A stretch of 64,000 nucleotides of DNA from Bradyrhizobium sp. S69 (GTDB lineage Bacteria > Pseudomonadota > Alphaproteobacteria > Rhizobiales > Xanthobacteraceae), in NCBI RefSeq assembly GCF_009766005.1, contig NZ_LMUK01000060.1:64409-128408 (forward strand), read 5' to 3'. A program made the translations under genes and the position numbers. The notes beneath the pieces are model-generated. The model worked only from the letters and a program-made list of their open reading frames with translations, was not told where the DNA came from and searched no databases. Positions 23,987 through 32,508 of the stretch are shown piece after piece (position 1 is the stretch's first letter; every line of letters begins with the position of its first letter).

Positions 23987-25393
23987 TTACTTCCACTCCC
24001 GGACGTCGACGAAATGCCCGGCAATCGCGGCGGCCGCGGCCATCGCCGGCGAGACCAGATGGGTGCGGCCTTTGAAACCCTGCCGTCCCTCGAAATTGCG
24101 GTTCGAGGTCGAGGCGCAGCGCTCTTCCGGCAACAGTTTGTCGGGGTTCATCGCAAGGCACATCGAGCAGCCCGGCTCGCGCCATTCGAAGCCGGCCTTG
24201 ATGAAGATCTTGTCGAGGCCTTCGGCTTCCGCCTGCTCCTTCACGATGCCGGAGCCCGGCACGATCATCGCATTGACATGGCCGTTGACGGTCTTGCCCT
24301 CGGCGATCTTGGCGGCCGCGCGCAGATCCTCGATGCGGCCATTGGTGCAGGAGCCGATGAAGACGCGATCGAGCTTGATGTCGGTGATTTTGGTGCCGGC
24401 CTTGAGCCCCATGTAATGCAGCGCGCGATGCTTCGAGAGCCGCTTGGCCTCGTCGGAGATCTGGTCGGGATCGGGCACGAAGCCCGATATCGACACCACG
24501 TCTTCCGGAGAGGTGCCCCAGGTCACGATCGGCGGCAGCTTGGCCGCATCGAGCCGCAGCTCATGGTCCCAATGCGCGCCTTCGTCGGAGCGCAGCTTTT
24601 CCCAGTAACGCATCGCGGCGTCCCAGGCTTCGCCCTTCGGCGATTTCGGCCGGCCCTTCAGGAATTCGTAGGCCTTTTCATCGGGCGCGACCAGGCCGGC
24701 GCGGGCGCCGCCTTCGATCGACATGTTGCAGACCGTCATGCGGCCTTCCATCGAGAGCGCACGGATCGCTTCGCCGGCATATTCCAGCACGTAGCCGGTG
24801 CCGCCGGCGGTGCCGATCTCGCCGATGATGGCGAGAATGATGTCCTTGCCGGTCACGCCGTCGGGCAATTTGCCGTCGACGAGGACCCGCATGTTCTTGG
24901 CTTTTTTCTGAATCAAAGTTTGCGTCGCCAGCACATGCTCGACTTCGGAGGTGCCGATGCCGTGCGCCAGCGCGCCGAACGCGCCATGCGTCGAGGTGTG
25001 GCTGTCGCCGCACACGATGGTGGTGCCGGGCAGCGTAAAACCCTGCTCGGGGCCGATGACGTGGACGATGCCCTGACGGATGTCGAACTCGTTGAAATAT
25101 TCGATGCCGAATTCCTTGGCGTTGTCCGCCATCACCCGCATCTGTTCGATGCTCTCCGGGTCCGGATTGGGCTTGGAGCGATCGGTGGTCGGAATGTTGT
25201 GGTCGACCACGGCCAGGGTTTTCTCCGGCGCATGAACCTTGCGGCCGCTGGCGCGCAGGCCTTCGAATGCCTGCGGCGAGGTCACCTCGTGCACCAGATG
25301 GCGGTCGATATAGAGCAGGCAGGTGCCGTCATCGGCTTCGTGCACCAGATGATCGTTCCAGATCTTGTCGTACAGCGTGGTTGGTTTGGACAT
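23987..25393 (-). CDS. leuC: 3-isopropylmalate dehydratase large subunit
   Basis: LeuC (468 aa) is an aconitase-family enzyme with a [4Fe-4S] cluster. The three ligand cysteines lie in FIGSCTNGR (about residue 350) and GCSMCLAMN (about 410-413). VCGDSHTSTHGAFG and the start TTLYDKIWNDHLV are characteristic. The ATG at 25393 follows GGAGCTTACGCTC; a frame extension of five codons upstream is less likely. leuD lies 1.9 kb further along the same strand. Confidence 0.97.
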   Translation of the reverse strand: MSKPTTLYDKIWNDHLVHEADDGTCLLYIDRHLVHEVTSPQAFEGLRASGRKVHAPEKTLAVVDHNIPTTDRSKPNPDPESIEQMRVMADNAKEFGIEYFNEFDIRQGIVHVIGPEQGFTLPGTTIVCGDSHTSTHGAFGALAHGIGTSEVEHVLATQTLIQKKAKNMRVLVDGKLPDGVTGKDIILAIIGEIGTAGGTGYVLEYAGEAIRALSMEGRMTVCNMSIEGGARAGLVAPDEKAYEFLKGRPKSPKGEAWDAAMRYWEKLRSDEGAHWDHELRLDAAKLPPIVTWGTSPEDVVSISGFVPDPDQISDEAKRLSKHRALHYMGLKAGTKITDIKLDRVFIGSCTNGRIEDLRAAAKIAEGKTVNGHVNAMIVPGSGIVKEQAEAEGLDKIFIKAGFEWREPGCSMCLAMNPDKLLPEERCASTSNRNFEGRQGFKGRTHLVSPAMAAAAAIAGHFVDVREWK

Positions 25394-25705
25394 GAGCGTA
25401 AGCTCCAAGATATATTTTGTTGAGCGAAATTTCGTGTGAGCGGGTGGGCGCGATGACGCGCGAGCAAGTGAAACAGCGGCGCCGGTTAAAGCGCGCTTCT
25501 AAGCTCTGACGTTGCCGAGGTCGCAAACCGGCCGAAGAAACGGCCAGGCAGCCGCGAGCGATCGTCGATCACGAACGGCGCGACGCGTTGGCCTGCAACA
25601 CTGGTCGGGTCTGGAACCATTCTAGCCTCATAACACATGAGGTATCTAAGCGCGATATGCGTTTGTTGCCAGCGCGCTTGCGACGAGCGCCGCAGCAAAC
25701 GCGCA
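25394..25705. promoter_or_regulatory. leuC upstream region
   Basis: About 310 bp between leuC and the rplS terminator. It must carry the leuC promoter; AT-rich AAAATATATCT lies about 35 bases before the leuC start on the minus strand. Short open frames exist on both strands but none has a ribosome site or a recognisable product. I saw no leucine-rich leader peptide. Confidence 0.35.
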
Positions 25706-25707
25706 AT

Positions 25708-25738
25708 AAAAAAGCGCGGGGGTGAGCCCGCGCTTTTT
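25708..25738. terminator. Bidirectional terminator after rplS
   Basis: AAAAAGCGCGGG and CCCGCGCTTTTT form a perfect 12-bp stem with a six-base loop, flanked by A and T tracts. On the minus strand it ends the ffh-to-rplS operon. Confidence 0.92.
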
Positions 25739-25764
25739 CGTCCAGTCCGCGTTGGGACCGAAAA

Positions 25765-26160
25765 TTACTCGGCAGCGGCGACCGCCGCCGGGGCAGCGCG
25801 CTCGGTCTTCTTCTCGACGATGCGGGCCGATTTGCCGCGCAGGTTGCGCAGGTAATACAGCTTGGCACGACGCACCTTGCCGCGGCGCACAACCTTGATC
25901 GAGTCGATCATCGGCGACATCACCGGGAACACGCGCTCGACGCCCTCGCCGTAGGAGATCTTGCGAACCGTGAAGCTCTCGTTGAGGCCACCGCCGCTGC
26001 GGCCGATGCAGACGCCTTCATAGGCCTGCACGCGCGAGCGATCGCCTTCGACCACCTTGACGTTGACGATCACGGTGTCGCCAGGCCCGAAGTCCGGGAT
26101 GACCTTGGTGGCGGCCAGCTTGTCGAACTGCTCTTTTTCGAGCTCTTGGATAATGTTCAT
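25765..26160 (-). CDS. rplS: 50S ribosomal protein L19
   Basis: RplS (131 aa) sits at the 30S-50S interface. MNIIQELEKEQ, FGPGDTVIVNVKVVEGDRSRVQAYEGVCI, NESFTVRKISYGEGVERVFP and the C-terminal KLYYLRNLRGKSARI are highly conserved. The short acidic/Ala tail after residue 118 is typical of alphaproteobacteria. The ATG at 26160 is chosen from the family N-terminus rather than a frame extension of 19 codons. It is the last gene of the operon and is followed by a terminator. Confidence 0.97.
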   Translation of the reverse strand: MNIIQELEKEQFDKLAATKVIPDFGPGDTVIVNVKVVEGDRSRVQAYEGVCIGRSGGGLNESFTVRKISYGEGVERVFPVMSPMIDSIKVVRRGKVRRAKLYYLRNLRGKSARIVEKKTERAAPAAVAAAE

Positions 26161-26265
26161 TGTAGAAATCTCCATTGGCGGCGCGCCCAGCCAAGCGCGG
26201 GCTGCGCAAACGTCCATCGATCCTGCACGGATTTGGCGCTCCTATACGGCAATCCCGGAGCGTTG

Positions 26266-27024
26266 TCACCCTTCCGTCGTGTTTTTTGGGCGTTTTTGGC
26301 GAGTCTTTGGCGCAGGCCTTTGGACCCACAAATCGGGCCGCCGTTCCCGGGTCAGGGCCTCGGCTTCGGCATGGCGCCAGGCCGCGACCTTGGCGTGGTC
26401 GCCGGAAGTGAGGATTTCCGGGATCGGCCGGCCCTCAAAAGTCTGCGGGCGGGTATATTGGGGGTATTCCAGTAGTCCGTCGGAAAAACTCTCCTCGGTT
26501 CCGGAGGCCAGTTTGCCCATCACCCCCGGCAATAGCCGGACGCAGGCGTCGATTAAGGCCATCGCGGCGATTTCGCCGCCGGACAGCACATAGTCCCCGA
26601 TGGAAACCTCCTCGAGGTGCCGCGCCTCGATCACCCGCTGGTCGATGCCCTCAAACCGCCCGCACACGATCAGCGGACCGGGGCCCGCGGCGAGCGCCTG
26701 GACCCGTGACTGGGTCAGTGGCCGACCCCGCGGGCTCATCAGCAGGCGGGGTCGGCTGTTTGGCGCATCCGGGACCATTTCGGCGGCATCGATCGCCGCC
26801 GCCAGCACGTCGGCCCGAAGCACCATGCCGGGGCCGCCGCCGGCCGGCGTATCGTCGACGCTGCGGTGGCGATCGGTCGCCGAATCCCGGATGTCCCGGG
26901 CCTCCAGCGCCCACAGGCCGGATTCCAGCGCCTTGCCGGCGAGGCTGACGCCGAGCGGTCCGGGGAACATCTCCGGAAACAGCGTCAGTACGGTGGTGCG
27001 CCAGATCGGCGAGGAAGAAGTCAT
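26266..27024 (-). CDS. trmD: tRNA (guanine-37-N1)-methyltransferase
   Basis: TrmD (252 aa) makes m1G37 in tRNAs with G36. It is a SPOUT knot enzyme: TVLTLFPEMFPGPLG at the start, DDTPAGGGPGMVLRADV, IVCGRFEGIDQRVIEARHLEEVSIGDYVLSGGE (knot and SAM-binding) and LEYPQYTRPQTFEG are present. It sits in the conserved order before rplS (105-bp gap). A medium-chain dehydrogenase separates it from rimM. Confidence 0.97.
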   Translation of the reverse strand: MTSSSPIWRTTVLTLFPEMFPGPLGVSLAGKALESGLWALEARDIRDSATDRHRSVDDTPAGGGPGMVLRADVLAAAIDAAEMVPDAPNSRPRLLMSPRGRPLTQSRVQALAAGPGPLIVCGRFEGIDQRVIEARHLEEVSIGDYVLSGGEIAAMALIDACVRLLPGVMGKLASGTEESFSDGLLEYPQYTRPQTFEGRPIPEILTSGDHAKVAAWRHAEAEALTRERRPDLWVQRPAPKTRQKRPKNTTEG

Positions 27025-27033
27025 CGCTGTCCG

Positions 27034-28140
27034 TTACGGCACCACGGCGGTGAGATCGAGTCCCTGCATCAAGGCGGCGGCCTCGACGGCTTGCCTGAAG
27101 TCGGCGAGCTTGAATTTGGTCACGACGATCTTGCGCAGATCGAGCAGGCCGGAGGCGGCCAGTGCTGCAAGCTGACCCGGCGCGGTTCGCGCATACATGA
27201 ACTGGCCGACCACCTCCCAATCATTTGCCAGCATCTCGCGGAACGAAAGTTCAAGCGGCGCCTCGGCGCTGCCCATCAGCACCAGGCGGCCACCGCGCTT
27301 CAAGGCGCGCAAGCATGACAGCGTGCTCGAGGTGCTCTTGGCGGCGCCCAACAGATCGAGCGCGACATCGGCGCCGCCGCCCGCGGCATGGCGGATGACG
27401 GCGAGGTCTTTTGTCACGTCGCCGCTGGCTATCGCCGGAATCACGCGCGGCCCGAACGCGTCGCGCAGCGATTCCAGCGCGGTCTGCTTGCGCCCGACCG
27501 CGACCACACGGCCCGCACCCATTGCCACCGCCAGCATCACCGCACCGGAACCGAAATAACCCGACGCGCCGTTGATGATGATGGTGTCGCCGCCGCGCAG
27601 GCCGGTGCGCTGCAGGCCGCCGAACGGCACGATCAACTTGGCAAGCCCGATCAGCTCGGTCGCGGGTCTATCGTCGAGCCCGACCAGCGGGGTGACGCAG
27701 GCGGCCGGCCAGTGCGCGATTTCGGCGAATACGCCGTCGCGCCAGCGCGCCTGTAGCGCCAGCGCCGCCGGGCCAGTTACGGTTGCGGTCAGGCCGATCA
27801 GGATTTGCGGCGGCTCGGGATCCGGCACATCGCCGCGCAGATGCGGGCTTAGAAACACCCGGTCGCCACGGCGCACATGGGTGACGTCATTGCCGACGGC
27901 GACCACCCTCGCGATGGCGTTGGTGCCGGGCACGAACGGCATCGGCGGCAGGCTGTAGGGCACCGAGCCCGACAGCACCTTATTCGTATACGACAGCACC
28001 ATGCCGGCTTCGATCGCAACCAAAACGCCGTCGGCCGCGGGCCTCGGCGTCTCGACATCCTCGAATCGCAGATCATTGTGGGCGTGCAGCCGCCAAGCCT
28101 TGTGGGTGGGAGCCTTGTGGGTGGGAGCCATATCCATCAT
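27034..28140 (-). CDS. Medium-chain dehydrogenase/reductase (zinc-type alcohol dehydrogenase-like)
   Basis: A 368-residue MDR-superfamily protein with a GroES-like N-domain (MPFVPGTNAIARVVAVG, RRGDRVFLSPH) and a Rossmann domain (INGASGYFGSGAVMLAVAMGAGRVVAVGR). The usual zinc cysteines are absent, which suggests a quinone-reductase-like, zinc-free member. The start at 28140 avoids a 26-bp overlap with rimM that the longest frame would need. The N-terminus contains APTHK twice, from a 15-bp DNA duplication. Its place between rimM and trmD interrupts a usually contiguous operon; only 9 bp separate it from trmD. Confidence 0.85.
   Translation of the reverse strand: MMDMAPTHKAPTHKAWRLHAHNDLRFEDVETPRPAADGVLVAIEAGMVLSYTNKVLSGSVPYSLPPMPFVPGTNAIARVVAVGNDVTHVRRGDRVFLSPHLRGDVPDPEPPQILIGLTATVTGPAALALQARWRDGVFAEIAHWPAACVTPLVGLDDRPATELIGLAKLIVPFGGLQRTGLRGGDTIIINGASGYFGSGAVMLAVAMGAGRVVAVGRKQTALESLRDAFGPRVIPAIASGDVTKDLAVIRHAAGGGADVALDLLGAAKSTSSTLSCLRALKRGGRLVLMGSAEAPLELSFREMLANDWEVVGQFMYARTAPGQLAALAASGLLDLRKIVVTKFKLADFRQAVEAAALMQGLDLTAVVP
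28099..28128. repeat. Perfect 15-bp tandem duplication inside the MDR gene
   Basis: Two identical adjacent copies of CTTGTGGGTGGGAGC (minus-strand GCTCCCACCCACAAG) encode APTHK-APTHK at the protein N-terminus. Being perfect and in frame, the duplication is probably recent. Confidence 0.95.
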
Positions 28141-28204
28141 CCCCGATAAATGTGGGCGATTAGGTAAGCGCGTGGCGCCGCGGATCAATATCGGAACGGG
28201 CCGC

Positions 28205-28735
28205 TCAGCCGGAGGCTTCCGGCTCGTCACCGTCGACTTGCGCGGGCAGTTCGATCACCACGCGGCCGCCCGCCAGATCGACCGTCGGCACCACGGCGTT
28301 GGTGAACGGCAGCAGCAGGGTCGCACCATGGGGCGGCGCGATCTCGATGATGTCGCCGGCGCCGAAATTGTGGATCGCGATGACGCGCCCGATCGGCTCA
28401 TTTGCGGATGTCACCGCGGCGAGCCCGATCAGGTCGGCGTGGTAGTATTCATCCTCGCTGGTATCGGGCAGTTTCTCGCGCGCAATATAGAGTTCGATGC
28501 CGTTGAGGCGTTCAGCGTCCTCGCGGGTCGCGACGCCTTTCAGGGTCGCGACCAGATGGTCCTTGGCCTCACGGGCGTGCGTCACTTCGAATTGACGCGC
28601 GCCGTCCTTGGTCAACAGCGGCCCATAGCGCTGCACCGCCAGCGGATCTTCGGTGAAGGTCCATAGCTTCACCGCGCCGCGCACGCCATGCGCGGCGCCG
28701 ATACGGGCGACGCAAATCGGTGCTGCTACCGTCAC
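28205..28735 (-). CDS. rimM: 16S rRNA processing protein RimM
   Basis: RimM (176 aa) helps mature the 30S head by binding S19. The N-terminal ICVARIGAAHGVRGAVKLWTFTEDP, the linker YYHADLIGL and the PRC-barrel domain with GAGDIIEIAPPHGATLLLPFTNAVVPTVDLAGGR-like sequence are all conserved. It follows rpsP by 13 bp. The extreme C-terminus is short and acidic. Confidence 0.96.
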   Translation of the reverse strand: MTVAAPICVARIGAAHGVRGAVKLWTFTEDPLAVQRYGPLLTKDGARQFEVTHAREAKDHLVATLKGVATREDAERLNGIELYIAREKLPDTSEDEYYHADLIGLAAVTSANEPIGRVIAIHNFGAGDIIEIAPPHGATLLLPFTNAVVPTVDLAGGRVVIELPAQVDGDEPEASG

Positions 28736-28748
28736 GCGGCGCTAACGC

Positions 28749-29081
28749 TTACTTCTTGGAGGCGGCTTCGGCAGCCGCCTTGCGCTCCTTGCGCGGCACG
28801 GCCTTTTCCGGATTGCTGCGGGCGGCGCGCTTCACGACACCGGCGGCATCGAGGAAACGGGTCACTCGGTCCGACGGCTGTGCGCCCTTGGCGAGCCAGC
28901 TCTTGACCTTGTCCATGTCGAGCTTGAGCCGCGCCTCGTTGTCCTTGGGCAGCAGCGGATTGAAATGGCCGAGACGTTCGATGAAGCGGCCATCGCGGGG
29001 GAAACGCGAATCGGCGACGACGACGTGATAGACCGGACGCTTCTTGGTGCCGGCGCGGGCGAGACGAATAACGACTGACAT
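28749..29081 (-). CDS. rpsP: 30S ribosomal protein S16
   Basis: RpsP (110 aa) begins MSVVIRLARAGTKKRPVYHV and has DSRFPRDGRFIERLGHFNPL and the C-terminal GAQPSDRVTRFLDAAGV, all hallmarks of S16. A Lys/Ala-rich tail of about 25 residues is typical of the order. It lies between ffh (210 bp upstream, with a repeat element in the gap) and rimM. Confidence 0.97.
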   Translation of the reverse strand: MSVVIRLARAGTKKRPVYHVVVADSRFPRDGRFIERLGHFNPLLPKDNEARLKLDMDKVKSWLAKGAQPSDRVTRFLDAAGVVKRAARSNPEKAVPRKERKAAAEAASKK

Positions 29082-29130
29082 TTGGTTCTCCTGTGAGTGT
29101 CTGAATATTTTAGCGATTGGAATTCGAAGG

Positions 29131-29283
29131 CGTCATTGCGAGGAGCCACCGGGTCGCGCGAAATGCGCGCCCGATGACAGGCTCCGCGACGAAGCAATCC
29201 AGTCTTTCTTCGTGGTCCTGGATTGCTTCGCGGAGCCTGTCATCGGGCCGGCCAGAGGCCGGACCCGGTGGCTCGCAATGACG
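29131..29283. repeat. Inverted-repeat element, family 2, second copy
   Basis: CGTCATTGCGAGGAGCCACC at the left pairs with GGTGGCTCGCAATGACG at the right, over about 150 bp with nested GGGTCGC/CCCGATGACAGGCTCCGCG arms repeated in both halves. It fills the ffh-rpsP gap inside an otherwise tight operon. Confidence 0.88.
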
Positions 29284-29290
29284 GAAGAGG

Positions 29291-30841
29291 TCATTTCTTC
29301 TTCCCCAATCCGGGAAAGCCGCCGAGACCCGGCAGGTTGGGTTTGCCGCTGATGCCGGTGAGCCCGGGCAAATTTGGCAGGCCGCCGCGCAAGCCTCCGG
29401 GAAGATCTTTCGGCAGTGCCGGCATGCCACCGGCGCCGCCCGGCATTTTTTCCTGCAGCGCCTTCAACTGTTCGGGCGACGGCATGCCGCCGCCACCGCC
29501 GAAACCCATCGCCTGCGCGATGCCGGCCATCGGGCCGCGCTTGCCGGAACCCATGGCCTTCATCATGTCGGCCATGTTGCGGTGCATCTTCAGCAGCTTG
29601 TTGACTTCCTCGACCTTCAGCCCGGCGCCGGCGGCGATGCGCTTCTTGCGGCTGGCCTTGAGGACATCGGGGTTCTTGCGCTCCTGGCGCGTCATCGAAT
29701 CGATCACTGCGACCTGGCGCTTGAGGACTTTGTCGTCGAGCCCGGCATTGGCGATCTGGTTCTTCATTTTCGCGATGCCCGGCATCATGCCCATCAGCCC
29801 GCTGATGCCGCCCATATTGGCCATCTGCAGCAACTGCTCGCGCATGTCGGAGAGGTCGAACTGACCCTTGCGCATCTTTTCGGCGACGCGCGCGGCCTTT
29901 TCGGCGTCGATATTGGCCGCGGCCTTCTCGACCAGCGACACCACGTCGCCCATGCCGAGAATGCGGCCGGCGATCCGGCTCGGATGAAAATCTTCCAGCG
30001 CATCGGTCTTTTCGCCGGTGCCGATCAGCTTGATCGGCTTGCCGGTGACCGCGCGCATCGACAGCGCCGCGCCGCCGCGGCCATCGCCGTCTACCCGCGT
30101 CAGCACGATGCCGGTGAGGCCGACACGCTCGTCGAACGACCGCGCCAGATTGACCGCGTCCTGGCCGGTCAGGGAGTCCACGACCAGCAACACTTCATGC
30201 GGATTGGCGGTGGCTTTGATTTCCGCCGCTTCGCTCATCATTTCTTCGTCGAGCGTGGTGCGGCCGGCGGTGTCGAGCAGCACCACGTCGTAGCCGCCGA
30301 GCTTGCCCGCTTCCATCGCGCGGCGCGCGATCTGCGGCGGCTTCTGGCCGGCCACGATCGGCAAGGTCTGGATGTCGAGGTCGCGGCCCAAAACCGCCAA
30401 CTGCTCCATCGCCGCCGGGCGATAGACGTCGAGCGAGGCCATCAGCACCTTGCGCTTGTCGCGCTGGGTCAGGCGCCGGGCGAGTTTTGCCGTGGTGGTG
30501 GTTTTGCCGGAGCCCTGCAAGCCGACCATCATGATCGCAACCGGCGGTACCGCGTTGAAATCGATGGTCTGGCCGTCTGAGCCGAGCATCGCGACCAGTT
30601 CGTCGTGAACGATCTTGACGACCATCTGGCCCGGCGTCACCGATTTGACCACGGTGGCGCCGACCGCCTGCTCGCGGACTTTGTCGATGAAGCTGCGGAC
30701 CACCTCGAGCGAGACGTCGGCTTCGAGCAGCGCGCGGCGCACTTCGCGCATCGCGGCATCGACGTCCGCCTCGGACAGCGAGCCGCGGCCCGTCAGACGG
30801 TCGAGAATGCCACCAAGTTTTTCCGACAGATTGTCGAACAA
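29291..30841 (-). CDS. ffh: Signal recognition particle protein Ffh
   Basis: Ffh (516 aa) binds signal peptides of nascent inner-membrane proteins and the SRP RNA. It has an N-domain, the GTPase G-domain (GLQGSGKTTTTAKLA about residue 107, DTAGR, TRVDGDGRGGAAL) and a methionine-rich M-domain (MRKGQFDLSDMREQLLQM, GLMGMMPGIAKMK). The last 80 residues are a Gly/Pro/Leu/Met-rich tail with repeated LPGL motifs, longer than in E. coli but usual in rhizobia. Its receptor gene ftsY is at 40.3 kb. Confidence 0.97.
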   Translation of the reverse strand: MFDNLSEKLGGILDRLTGRGSLSEADVDAAMREVRRALLEADVSLEVVRSFIDKVREQAVGATVVKSVTPGQMVVKIVHDELVAMLGSDGQTIDFNAVPPVAIMMVGLQGSGKTTTTAKLARRLTQRDKRKVLMASLDVYRPAAMEQLAVLGRDLDIQTLPIVAGQKPPQIARRAMEAGKLGGYDVVLLDTAGRTTLDEEMMSEAAEIKATANPHEVLLVVDSLTGQDAVNLARSFDERVGLTGIVLTRVDGDGRGGAALSMRAVTGKPIKLIGTGEKTDALEDFHPSRIAGRILGMGDVVSLVEKAAANIDAEKAARVAEKMRKGQFDLSDMREQLLQMANMGGISGLMGMMPGIAKMKNQIANAGLDDKVLKRQVAVIDSMTRQERKNPDVLKASRKKRIAAGAGLKVEEVNKLLKMHRNMADMMKAMGSGKRGPMAGIAQAMGFGGGGGMPSPEQLKALQEKMPGGAGGMPALPKDLPGGLRGGLPNLPGLTGISGKPNLPGLGGFPGLGKKK

Positions 30842-30860
30842 TTGCGTCGTCCTGTTGCGG

Positions 30861-30964
30861 CCCTCACCCTGAGGAGCAGGCGTTAGCCTGCGTCTCGAAA
30901 GGTGGCGGCGACCACCTTGGCCTCATCCTTCGAGACGCCGCTTCGCGGCTCCTCAGGATGAGGG
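30861..30964. repeat. Inverted-repeat element, family 1-like
   Basis: CCCTCACCCTGAGGAGC and GCTCCTCAGGATGAGGG are outer arms, with inner CGTCTCGAAAGG/CCTTCGAGACG arms. It lies just upstream of ffh, in its presumed leader, and marks the edge of the foreign-looking region that follows. Confidence 0.82.
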
Positions 30965-31104
30965 TATTCCAAACACTTTTGCGCCCGAGGGCGCATCGCG
31001 CTGTCGGGCGTTGACCTCCGGCCTCAAGGGCCGGGCGGCGGGTCGAAAAGAACGTCTTTTCGAGAATTAGCAGAGACCTAGGAAATTACTGTCAACGTGT
31101 CAAA

Positions 31105-31833
31105 TCAATCGTCAGGCGGGTCTGAATAGTTTTCCTTGGCTAACTCCAAGTATTGTATCGATTTTTCAATGGCATGACGAGAAACGGGTCCGCTAAAGAA
31201 TATCGAGACAACACATTCCGGAGAAACTCGAAATCGCAAGGATTCCTCACCGATCGACCCCAATTGAGGCGATGTCATTCTCACCGAATTATGGAGGGGT
31301 CGACTGCTGCTCAAAGCTGGTTGAGGCGTCGAATCTTCCCGTTCCGTTGTGTGTCCATCCTCAATACGCTCCGGCATTTCCATGAATGCCCTGTTCTCTT
31401 TCAAAACCCGAATGAAGTCGTCGGCGCCATTCGGATTGAATCCGTGTGAACGAACCAATTGAGATTTTAGAACCTGATCTCCCGGTATTCGGCCGCCGAA
31501 TTGTTTCTCAATATCTGCATAGAATCGAGGATTCGAAGCGGCCTCTCTCAAACCTGAGCTTTTTTCCTCGTCATTCGATGGATGGAGAATCCTAACTGCC
31601 AAAGGTGTGACTTTAATAGCTTGATCCCGTCCTTCGATTAGACCGTATTGCTTTATAGATGACAGAGCCGCAGTTGATGGCCCCGATTGCCCTTGAAAAC
31701 CCATTAATTTCAGGGAAGTTTCAGTATCGATGGCAGAATCGAACGCGGCTTGATAAATTCTATCAACCATATCGAGCGCTCGGGTGAGGCTAATTCTAGG
31801 GTAACTAGGACTCCTTTTCTTCGAAACAGCCAA
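31105..31833 (-). CDS. Unknown protein, winged-helix-like architecture, probable acquired gene
   Basis: A 242-residue protein that I do not recognise. The first 150 residues are helical with two segments that look like winged-helix units (SGPSTAALSSIKQYGLIEGR...VTPLAVRIL, and GDQVLKSQLVRSHGFNPNGADDFIRVLKENRAF), an architecture reminiscent of DUF5343-type proteins. A polar, Ser/Pro-rich linker follows, then a C-terminal beta-rich part. TTG at 31833 is the likely start because GGGAGG lies six bases upstream; the ATG at 31887 has no site. Base composition is visibly more AT-rich than all neighbours. No partner gene is evident. Confidence 0.55.
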   Translation of the reverse strand: MAVSKKRSPSYPRISLTRALDMVDRIYQAAFDSAIDTETSLKLMGFQGQSGPSTAALSSIKQYGLIEGRDQAIKVTPLAVRILHPSNDEEKSSGLREAASNPRFYADIEKQFGGRIPGDQVLKSQLVRSHGFNPNGADDFIRVLKENRAFMEMPERIEDGHTTEREDSTPQPALSSSRPLHNSVRMTSPQLGSIGEESLRFRVSPECVVSIFFSGPVSRHAIEKSIQYLELAKENYSDPPDD

Positions 31834-32177
31834 GGCAGCCTCCCAACAATATTCGATAAGAATTGGTACATATAGGGGTTGACCCAAAAAGTCTAGCTAA
31901 AACGGCTATAGATAGCTCATTATATAGCTACATCGACTTGACGTCGAGGCGCAGAACGGACGCGCCCCGCCTAATCTCTTGAGCCGACAGTGGGCGTCGA
32001 GTTTCCAGCCATAGGTCTCTAAGTTGAACCTTGGGTCAATTAAAACCCCTGAAATCGGCGAAAATCGATTCGCCTAGTTGGTTGGCGCCCCACATTCAGG
32101 TGTCGCAGTCCGGCCCGATCTGCGCCCAGCATCCGCATCGCGCCGGATGCCGCGATCTGCCATTCCGCCTCAGATTC

Positions 32178-32426
32178 TTAAGTAGGCCCGTCTTCCTTGT
32201 TAATGTGACTTATATTTCGCGCATGCACGTACATCAACTGAGTTATACTCCTAAGATGCCTCAGTCGAGGTCGGCCGCCCGGCAGGTAAGAATTCAGACG
32301 CCTCATCGCACCGAACCCGCGCCAGGCGTCGAGCACCCAGCCATGGTCTCCGGATTGAACCCCAGGCCGACGAAAATCTCTAAATTCAGCTGAAATCGAC
32401 TCGCCTAGTTGGTTGGCGCCCCACAT
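32178..32426 (-). pseudogene. Open frame in repeat unit A, possible gene or gene remnant
   Basis: An 82-codon minus-strand frame from ATG at 32426 within repeat unit A. The product (for example GVQSGDHGWVLDAWRGFGAM) is not recognised. Support comes from comparison with unit B: of 16 differing codons in the shared frame, about 10 are synonymous, whereas most differences change the amino acid in the plus-strand frame. That pattern is what selection on a protein leaves. No good ribosome site precedes the ATG, so it may be a remnant of a longer gene. Confidence 0.35.
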
Positions 32427-32508
32427 TCAGGTGCTGCAGTCCGGCCCGATCTGCGCCCAGCATCCGCATCGCGCCGGACGCCGCGATCTGCCGCTCCGCC
32501 TCAGATTC

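Noticed and set aside
23789..25423. 544-codon plus-strand frame opposite leuC
   Set aside because: Antisense shadow; all LeuC motifs are on the minus strand.
25486..25698. Short minus-strand frame between leuC and rplS
   Set aside because: No ribosome site near the candidate starts and no similarity to a leader peptide or known small protein.
31048..31070. TCGAAAAGA-ACG-TCTTTTCGA palindrome as a terminator
   Set aside because: The stem is perfect but AT-rich, with no T-tract on either strand. It may be a leader element of ffh, but I cannot support a class.
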